From JBBKXP01 sp038251315 (GTDB taxonomy: Bacteria > Pseudomonadota > Alphaproteobacteria > Rhodobacterales > Rhodobacteraceae), in the NCBI GenBank assembly GCA_038251315.1, contig JBBSBK010000013.1, positions 1 to 49,630 of the forward strand: 49,630 bases of DNA, in the 5' to 3' direction. Made by a program: the position numbers and the translations under genes. Numbering within the stretch: position 1 is the stretch's first letter; each line of letters opens with the position of its first letter. A model generated the notes under the pieces. That model did no database searches. It was not told where the DNA came from and saw nothing but the letters and a program-made list of their open reading frames with translations. Of the stretch, positions 44,146 to 49,630 are shown in pieces.

Positions 44146-46233
44146 ATGAAAGATACTGCTGACTACTCCGGCCCGATCCTGGAAATCGACCGCCTGTCGA
44201 TTTCCTTTTTCACCCGCCTGCGCGAAATCCCTGCCGTGATGGATTTTTCCGCCAAGGTGATGCCCGGCGAGGCGCTGGGACTGGTCGGTGAATCCGGTTG
44301 CGGCAAATCGACCGTCGCCTTGGGTGTCATGCAGGATCTTGGGGTCAACGGGCGGATCGTCGGTGGCAGTATCAAGTTCAAGGGCGAGGAAATGAACACG
44401 ATGTCGCCGGGTCGCCTGCGCGAAATCAGGGGCAGCCAGATTGCGATGATCTATCAGGAACCGATGGCATCCCTGAACCCGGCGATGAAGGTCGGTCGCC
44501 AATTGATGGAAGTGCCGATGATCCACGAAGGGATCAGCGAGAAAGAAGCAGAGGCGCGCGCCCTTGAAGTGGTGCGCGACGTCAAACTGCCCGACCCGGA
44601 CCGCATCCTGCAGGCCTATCCGCATCAGTTGTCGGGCGGGCAGCAGCAGCGCATCGTCATCGCAATGGCACTGATGAGCAAACCGGCGTTGCTGATCCTC
44701 GACGAGCCGACGACCGCACTCGACGTAACGGTCGAAGCAGCCGTGGTCCAACTGGTCAAGGATCTGGGCAAGAAATACGGCACCTCGATGCTGTTCATCA
44801 GCCACAACCTCGGGCTGGTTCTGGAAACCTGCGACCGCATCTGCGTGATGTATTCGGGCGAGGCGGTCGAGCGCGGCAGCATCAAGGACGTTTTCGACAA
44901 GATGCAGCACCCATACACGCAAGCGCTGTTCCGTTCGATCCCGCTGCCCACCGCCAACAAGAACTCGCATCCGCTGATCGCCATTCCCGGCAACTTTCCT
45001 TTGCCGCACGAACGCCCGCAGGGCTGTAATTTCGGGCCGCGCTGCGATTACTTTCAGGCCGGGCGCTGCGATCAGGGTCCGATCGTGATGGAACCCGTCG
45101 AAGGCCACGACCGGCACCAGACCCGGTGCCTGCGGTTCAAGGAAATCGACTGGCACGCGCCGCTGGCCAAGGTGGTTGCCAAGGAAAAACAAATGCCGGG
45201 CAAGGTGGTTCTCAAGATGGAGAACCTCAAGAAATATTACGAGGTTTCGGCCAATAAGTTGTTCGGCGGCGGTGCGGCCAAAGTGGTCAAAGCCAACGAG
45301 ACCCTGAGTTTCGAGGCCCGCGAAAGCGAAACACTCGCCATCGTCGGCGAGAGCGGCTGCGGCAAATCCACATTCGCCAAGGTTCTGATGGGGTTGGAAA
45401 CGGCGACCGAAGGCAAGATCATGCTGTATGGGCAGGACATTCAGGACACGCCTATCGAAAAGCGGTCGACTGACACAGTGTCGGGCGTGCAGATGGTGTT
45501 TCAGAACCCGTTCGATACCCTCAACCCGTCGATGTCGGTGGGCCGCCAGATCATCCGCGCACTTGAGATTTTCCAGATCGGCACGTCAGACAAGGACAGG
45601 CACGACCGGATGTTGGTCTTGCTGGACCTTGTCAAACTGCCCCGCGCCTTTGCCGACCGGATGCCGCGCCAACTGTCGGGCGGCCAGAAACAGCGCGTCG
45701 GAATCGCCCGCGCCTTTGCCGGTGGGGCCAAGGTGGTGGTCGCCGACGAGCCGGTGTCGGCGCTCGATGTTTCGGTGCAGGCCGCTGTGACCGATCTGTT
45801 GATGGATATTCAGCGCAAGGAAAAGACGACGCTGCTGTTTATCAGCCACGATCTGTCGATCGTGCGTTATCTGTCGGACCGTGTGATGGTGATGTATCTG
45901 GGCCATGTGGTCGAAATGGGCACCACCGATCAGGTGTTTTCGCCGCCCTATCACCCCTACACCGAGGCTCTGCTGTCAGCCGTGCCCATCGCCGACACGC
46001 GGGTCAAGAAACGCCACATCGTGCTCGAGGGCGACATCCCGTCGGCGATGAACCCGCCGCCCGGTTGCCCGTTCCAGACACGTTGCCGCTGGAAATCCAA
46101 GGTCGCGGGCAATCTTTGCGAAATCGAGGTGCCGCCGGTCAGGATGCTGAAAGAGGGGCATCAGATCAAATGCCACCTGCCCGACGCAGAACTGGCGCAG
46201 ATGACCCCGGTTATCGAGATTGCTGCGGAATAA
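44146..46233 (+). CDS. ABC transporter ATP-binding protein, two ATPase domains (DppD-DppF fused)
   Basis: The protein has 695 residues and holds both ATPase domains of a peptide importer in one chain. Each half has Walker A GESGCGKST (residues 48-56 and again near 403), an LSGGQ signature (LSGGQQQRIVIA near 164, LSGGQKQRVGIA near 509) and a Walker B DEP motif. Both end in the oligopeptide-type C-terminal region with cysteines (CNFGPRCDYFQAGRC; CPFQTRCRWK), which can bind an iron-sulfur cluster in this family. It provides energy for the two permeases. The 3' end overlaps the convergent DUF2254 gene by 23 bp. Confidence 0.95.
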   Translation: MKDTADYSGPILEIDRLSISFFTRLREIPAVMDFSAKVMPGEALGLVGESGCGKSTVALGVMQDLGVNGRIVGGSIKFKGEEMNTMSPGRLREIRGSQIAMIYQEPMASLNPAMKVGRQLMEVPMIHEGISEKEAEARALEVVRDVKLPDPDRILQAYPHQLSGGQQQRIVIAMALMSKPALLILDEPTTALDVTVEAAVVQLVKDLGKKYGTSMLFISHNLGLVLETCDRICVMYSGEAVERGSIKDVFDKMQHPYTQALFRSIPLPTANKNSHPLIAIPGNFPLPHERPQGCNFGPRCDYFQAGRCDQGPIVMEPVEGHDRHQTRCLRFKEIDWHAPLAKVVAKEKQMPGKVVLKMENLKKYYEVSANKLFGGGAAKVVKANETLSFEARESETLAIVGESGCGKSTFAKVLMGLETATEGKIMLYGQDIQDTPIEKRSTDTVSGVQMVFQNPFDTLNPSMSVGRQIIRALEIFQIGTSDKDRHDRMLVLLDLVKLPRAFADRMPRQLSGGQKQRVGIARAFAGGAKVVVADEPVSALDVSVQAAVTDLLMDIQRKEKTTLLFISHDLSIVRYLSDRVMVMYLGHVVEMGTTDQVFSPPYHPYTEALLSAVPIADTRVKKRHIVLEGDIPSAMNPPPGCPFQTRCRWKSKVAGNLCEIEVPPVRMLKEGHQIKCHLPDAELAQMTPVIEIAAE

Positions 46234-47503
46234 GTCCGGTATCGGCGACCCGGCGCACGGTGTCGGCCAGTGCTGCGACCTTGTCCTTGTCGGCGTCGAG
46301 CGACAAGGCGATCTGGGCGCGTGCGTTCACCTCAGCCGCCAGCGCAGCTGACGGGGCGCCGAAAACCGCAGGGTCCAGATCGGTCAGCCCTTGCAGCGAT
46401 TCCATCAGGCGCGACGTGACCTCGACCATACCCGCACTATCGCGGCCGATGGCACCGAACGCGTCGTTCAGGCAGTCTTGAACCTGCAGGGGGGGTACTG
46501 AAATTGCCGGATAATGCAGGCCACCGCCCGCCGGGATCGTAGTCGGCCAGATCGCCAGAACCCGCGTCAGCCGTTGCAGGACACCGATGGCCGTGCCCGG
46601 ATCGTTGATGCCCGACGACAGGGCGCGGGTGGCGATCTGCGCCAGCACGATCAACCCATGCCGGGGATCCTGAGCGAAATCGCGCTGAGGGCCGATGACG
46701 ATAGCGTCGATGATCGCGCATTGGATATCGGTAATGGTCTTTGTATCGGTCGGCAAATCGCTGACATGGGCCAGCGGCGAGGTTGGATAGACCAGCGAAC
46801 CGGGCAGAACAGCCAACGCAAGGGTCGTCTTGTGCCCCTTCAGCGCATCGGCCAGTGCATCCATGTCGATGTGGCGGATATGCCCGACCTGCCCGGCCAG
46901 TATAGGCACGCTGCCCGCAGGCGCACCCTGCCCCCGACGCCCACCAAAGTAGGGGTCGCAGAGGCGTTGGCGCAGCGATTTGGTCGCGGCGGTTTCGACC
47001 CGGTCCATGGTGTCGTCCATCTGGCCAAAGTCGGTCAGTTGTTCGATCCAGCGGATCAGGTTGGTAACGATCAGGGCCAGCACACCGATGGTCAGTACCA
47101 GCAAGACCAACCGCCCGCGCCCATTGTAAAACCCGGCCTCGAGCGCGATAATCCCGACAAGGCTGAAAATGAAAGCTCCCAGGAACGTCGCCAAGACCCG
47201 CTGCGCCGTGCGGTCCGATTGCAGCAACCGGAATGCCCGCGGCGTCGCCGTGGATGACGCGAACGCATAGGCCGCCGTCATGATCGACAGCGAAAACGTG
47301 GTGACCGTCAGCATCGAATTGGCAAGGATATGCAGCAGGGTGTCGACCGCCTGCGCCTCAACGAGTTCACTGAATGTTTTGGGCAGGTAAGGACCGATGG
47401 GCCGCGCAATCAGCGCCCCGCAAAGGCCGATCAGGCCATAGACTGTGACCGGAAACCAGACCTGGCGGGAAAGCTGTTTTAGGGTCCAGCGCAGTTTGGA
47501 CAT
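46211..47503 (-). CDS. DUF2254 membrane protein
   Basis: The protein has 430 residues. Four membrane segments lie in the first 150 residues (PVTVYGLIGLCGALIARPIG, TVTTFSLSIMTAAYAFASST, and others), followed by a large soluble domain. The motif FASSTATPRAFRLLQSDRTA and the later SSGINDPGTAIGVLQRLTRV are characteristic of DUF2254. The function is unknown. It converges on the ABC ATPase gene with a 23-bp overlap and lies 30 bp from the start region of the transglycosylase transcript on the same strand. Confidence 0.9.
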   Translation of the reverse strand: MSKLRWTLKQLSRQVWFPVTVYGLIGLCGALIARPIGPYLPKTFSELVEAQAVDTLLHILANSMLTVTTFSLSIMTAAYAFASSTATPRAFRLLQSDRTAQRVLATFLGAFIFSLVGIIALEAGFYNGRGRLVLLVLTIGVLALIVTNLIRWIEQLTDFGQMDDTMDRVETAATKSLRQRLCDPYFGGRRGQGAPAGSVPILAGQVGHIRHIDMDALADALKGHKTTLALAVLPGSLVYPTSPLAHVSDLPTDTKTITDIQCAIIDAIVIGPQRDFAQDPRHGLIVLAQIATRALSSGINDPGTAIGVLQRLTRVLAIWPTTIPAGGGLHYPAISVPPLQVQDCLNDAFGAIGRDSAGMVEVTSRLMESLQGLTDLDPAVFGAPSAALAAEVNARAQIALSLDADKDKVAALADTVRRVADTGLIPQQSR

Positions 47504-47533
47504 CGCTGTTCCTTTATAGTGGCGACAGAGCGG

Positions 47534-48124
47534 TCAACTGCCCCAGATCACCCGAACATAGTTGCGCGTTTCGGCGTAGGGCGGCACGCCACCGTGCTGC
47601 TGTACCGCACCCGGCCCCGCGTTGTAAGCCGCCAGCGCCAGCCGCCAAGTGCCGAAGGTGTTGTATTGCTGGCGAAGATACCGCGCCCCACCTTCAAGGT
47701 TCTGCGCCGGATCGGTCGGATCGACCCCCAAACGCCGTGCGGTTTCGGGCATCAGTTGGGCCAGCCCCATTGCGCCTTTCGACGACCGAGCGCCATTGTT
47801 CCACCCGCTTTCCTGCTGCACCAACCGCAGGAACAGGTCGGCGGGCACATTGTGACGGGTGGCAGCAGCGCGCGCCAGTTCAAGGTATGGCCCGTTGTAG
47901 CGACCGGTAAATCGCGGGCTGTCCTGATCGCCTTGTCCGGGGATGGTGACGGTTGGTGGTTGCAGGCGCACCGAATTGGCATATTGCTGCGACGCCCGTC
48001 CATCGAGGACCGAGAGTTGCGACTGGAAAAGTACGGTGCGCGACCGGGTCGAAACGGTATCGGCGACAGTAACCTGCGCCATCCCGACAGCCGCAATCGT
48101 CAGCGCCCCGCAAATGACCCGCAT
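47534..48124 (-). CDS. Lytic transglycosylase domain protein
   Basis: The protein has 196 residues from the ATG at 48124; an upstream Met at 48184 would put a hydrophilic stretch before the signal peptide. A signal sequence spans about residues 1-22 (RVICGALTIAAVGMAQVTVA). The SLT catalytic domain holds the catalytic Glu in LRLVQQESGWNNGARS, then KGAMGLAQLMPETARRLGV, GGARYLRQQYNTFG and ALAAYNAGPGAV. It cleaves peptidoglycan in the periplasm. A TTAACCAT half-site lies 82 bp upstream, shared with the divergent ssb gene. Confidence 0.92.
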   Translation of the reverse strand: MRVICGALTIAAVGMAQVTVADTVSTRSRTVLFQSQLSVLDGRASQQYANSVRLQPPTVTIPGQGDQDSPRFTGRYNGPYLELARAAATRHNVPADLFLRLVQQESGWNNGARSSKGAMGLAQLMPETARRLGVDPTDPAQNLEGGARYLRQQYNTFGTWRLALAAYNAGPGAVQQHGGVPPYAETRNYVRVIWGS

Positions 48125-48205
48125 TCTTTGGCCCCCAAGCCGTTTATTGTACGTGACCTTAGCGTAAATCAGCCCGCCCGCCACCTCAATTTTGGAAAGG
48201 GCCTG

Positions 48206-48213
48206 TTAACCAT
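48206..48213. promoter_or_regulatory. CtrA-type half-site between transglycosylase and ssb
   Basis: TTAACCAT on the plus strand, in the 160-bp region between the divergent starts at 48124 and 48285. It is the third exact copy in the window, the others being at the ctrA and 40-aa gene promoters. Confidence 0.4.
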
Positions 48214-48249
48214 CCCCGTGGAAAAGTAGGTTGACCGAAACCTTATCCC

Positions 48250-48274
48250 AGAATCGCAAAGTAGAATCGCAAAG
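48250..48274. repeat. Tandem repeat with two GANTC sites before ssb
   Basis: AGAATCGCAAAG at 48250-48261 and again at 48263-48274, 13 bp apart. Each copy holds GAATC, a GANTC site of the CcrM methyltransferase found in alphaproteobacteria. The second copy ends 10 bp before the ssb start, overlapping its ribosome binding region (AAAGGAAAA). Confidence 0.55.
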
Positions 48275-48284
48275 GAAAATTCTC

Positions 48285-48788
48285 ATGGCCGGCTCCGTCA
48301 ACAAAGTCATCCTGATCGGCAATCTGGGCCGCGACCCCGAAGTGCGCACGTTCCAGAACGGCGGCAAGGTGTGCAACCTGCGCATCGCCACGTCCGAAAC
48401 GTGGAAGGACAAGCAATCGGGCGAACGCAAGGAAAAGACCGAATGGCATTCGGTCGCCATCTTTCAGGAAGGGCTGGTGCGGATTGCCGAGCAGTATCTG
48501 AAAAAAGGCAGCAAGGTTTACATCGAAGGCAAGCTGCAGACCCGCAAATGGCAGGACCAGTCCGGCGCGGACAAATACAGCACCGAGGTGGTACTGCAGG
48601 GATTCGACGGGGTGATGACCATGCTTGATGGTCCGGGCGGTGGATCGGGCGGCGGTGGCGGTGGCGGTGGTCATTCCGATGATCGGGGTGGCTATGGTGG
48701 CGGCGATCAGGGCGGTGGGTATGATTCCGGGTCGGGCGGGGGCGGTGGTGGCAGTAGCCGCGACATGGACGACGAGATTCCGTTCTGA
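48285..48788 (+). CDS. ssb: Single-stranded DNA-binding protein
   Basis: The protein has 167 residues from the ATG at 48285, preceded by AAAGGAAAA. SSB coats single-stranded DNA in replication and repair. The OB-fold covers residues 1-110 (VNKVILIGNLGRDPEVRTFQ, EKTEWHSVAIFQ, SKVYIEGKLQTRKWQD). A Gly-rich linker of about 45 residues follows, with low-complexity DNA, and the acidic tail DMDDEIPF recruits partner proteins. The upstream tandem GANTC repeats and TTAACCAT suggest cell-cycle control. A bidirectional terminator follows. Confidence 0.97.
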   Translation: MAGSVNKVILIGNLGRDPEVRTFQNGGKVCNLRIATSETWKDKQSGERKEKTEWHSVAIFQEGLVRIAEQYLKKGSKVYIEGKLQTRKWQDQSGADKYSTEVVLQGFDGVMTMLDGPGGGSGGGGGGGGHSDDRGGYGGGDQGGGYDSGSGGGGGGSSRDMDDEIPF

Positions 48789-48832
48789 GGATCAGACCCC
48801 GGTAATTGCCAAAGCTTGTTGAGAAGCCTTGG

Positions 48833-48854
48833 CAAAACGCTTCAAAGCGTTTTG
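48833..48854. terminator. Bidirectional terminator between ssb and aroB
   Basis: CAAAACGCTT (48833-48842) pairs perfectly with AAGCGTTTTG (48845-48854). The T-rich arm ends give TTTTGTT on the plus strand and TTTTGCC on the minus strand. It sits between the convergent ssb and aroB genes and touches the aroB stop. Confidence 0.65.
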
Positions 48855-49630
48855 TTATCGCCCGGCCAACCCATCCTGCAACACGCCGAGCACCACATCG
48901 CGCGGCACGTCGCCGGTGACAAAGGCGTCGCCTATCCCCCGCGCCAAAATAAACCGCAACGCTCCGTCCACGACCTTTTTGTCCTGACCCATGCGGTCCA
49001 GCAGGGCCTCGGCGCCCGGCAGGTCGCCGGGGATGTCCGACAGGTCGGTCTTCATCCCCATCGCCTTGAGATGCGCGCGCACCCGGCTTGGATCTTCCTG
49101 ACTGCACAGGCCCAGCCGGGCCGAAAGTTCGAACGCCAGCGCACAGCCGATTGCCACCCCCTCGCCGTGCAGCAACCGGTCGGAATAGCCCGTTGCTGCC
49201 TCGAGCGCATGACAGAACGTATGCCCGAGGTTCAGCAAAGCCCGTTCGCCCTGTTCGGTTTCGTCGCGCATGACGATCCCGGCTTTCATCTCGCAGGACC
49301 TGCGCACCGCCTCGCCCCGCGCCGCCAAATCGCCGGTGGCCAGCAACGGCCCCTGCACTTCGAGCCAGTCAAAGAACGCCGCGTCACCCAGCAGCCCGTA
49401 TTTGACCACTTCGCCATAGCCCGCCAGCAGATCGCGGGGCGGCAGGGTGTCCAGCAGGGCAGTATCCGCCAGCACCAGCACAGGCTGATAAAAGGCTCCG
49501 ATCAGGTTCTTGCCGTGGGGTGAGTTGATCCCGGTCTTGCCGCCCACCGAACTGTCGACCTGCGCCAGCAGGGTCGTGGGAATCTGCACGAACCGCACCC
49601 CCCGACGCACCACTGCCGCCGCAAACCCGA
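48855..49630 (-). CDS. aroB: 3-dehydroquinate synthase AroB, C-terminal part
   Basis: The gene is cut by the right window edge; about 258 C-terminal residues of a roughly 370-residue protein are seen. AroB makes 3-dehydroquinate, the second step of the shikimate pathway, using NAD and a zinc ion. The visible part starts in the family motif region (FAAAVVRRGVRFVQIPTTLL) and continues AQVDSSVGGKTGINSPHGKN, GYGEVVKYGL and LLNLGHTFCHALEA, which hold the zinc ligands. The open frame extends to the end of the window without a start, so the true start lies outside. Confidence 0.96.
   Translation of the reverse strand, partial: GFAAAVVRRGVRFVQIPTTLLAQVDSSVGGKTGINSPHGKNLIGAFYQPVLVLADTALLDTLPPRDLLAGYGEVVKYGLLGDAAFFDWLEVQGPLLATGDLAARGEAVRRSCEMKAGIVMRDETEQGERALLNLGHTFCHALEAATGYSDRLLHGEGVAIGCALAFELSARLGLCSQEDPSRVRAHLKAMGMKTDLSDIPGDLPGAEALLDRMGQDKKVVDGALRFILARGIGDAFVTGDVPRDVVLGVLQDGLAGR

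Noticed and set aside
48640..48760. GGTGGC-rich repeats near the end of ssb
   Set aside because: They encode the usual Gly-rich linker of SSB; not a separate repeat element.

Overview
The window reads as ordinary chromosome of a Rhodobacteraceae (roseobacter-group) alphaproteobacterium. The grounds are a high GC content, ctrA next to a DUF1153/SciP gene, a GTTC-N7-GTTC type SOS box, TTAACCAT-type CtrA half-sites, LpxI in the lipid A cluster, a usg gene, and a dnaE2 (ImuC) polymerase. No tools were run. Functions come from recognisable motifs and family knowledge, and exact starts are judged by eye.

Layout. 1-1388: C-terminal part of error-prone polymerase DnaE2. 1481-5423: a four-gene operon of circularly permuted ATP-grasp enzyme, alpha-E protein, transglutaminase-like protein and the proteasome-like NTN hydrolase Anbu. 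This is the known but functionally unresolved Anbu peptide-ligase context. 5424-7139: an islet of mobile-element debris (truncated IS3-type orfA with one recognisable IS end, a hairpin, four 22-24 bp direct repeats) plus one exported SH3-domain gene, ending at tRNA-Leu(CAA). 7279-11545: zinc metallopeptidase, DedA/YqaA-type membrane protein, DsbB, arginase plus ornithine cyclodeaminase, and Usg. 11750-18296: gyrA, DoxX, trmFO, gluQRS, hisI, and a NifU/IscU-like protein.

18297-24189: genome maintenance and cell cycle. A 40-codon membrane-protein gene sits under a perfect alphaproteobacterial SOS box and a CtrA half-site, followed by recG, ligA, ctrA and sciP. 24325-25464: mnmA. 25475-37602 (minus strand): one long envelope-biogenesis superoperon read in the order pyrH, frr, uppS, cdsA, dxr, rseP, a 41-codon membrane-protein gene, bamA, ompH/skp, fabZ, lpxA, lpxI, lpxB. 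37748-38620: miaA.

38711-46233: an AraC-type regulator followed by a peptide/nickel-type ABC importer (Tat-exported binding protein, two permeases, and one protein carrying both ATPases). 46211-49630: DUF2254 membrane protein, lytic transglycosylase, ssb and the C-terminal part of aroB.

The best candidates for something undescribed are the SOS/CtrA-controlled 40-aa membrane protein (18486-18608), which resembles in design the SOS division inhibitors SidA/DidA of Caulobacter, and the complete Anbu operon. Smaller leads are the 41-aa membrane protein embedded between bamA and rseP, and the repeat-bearing islet beside tRNA-Leu.
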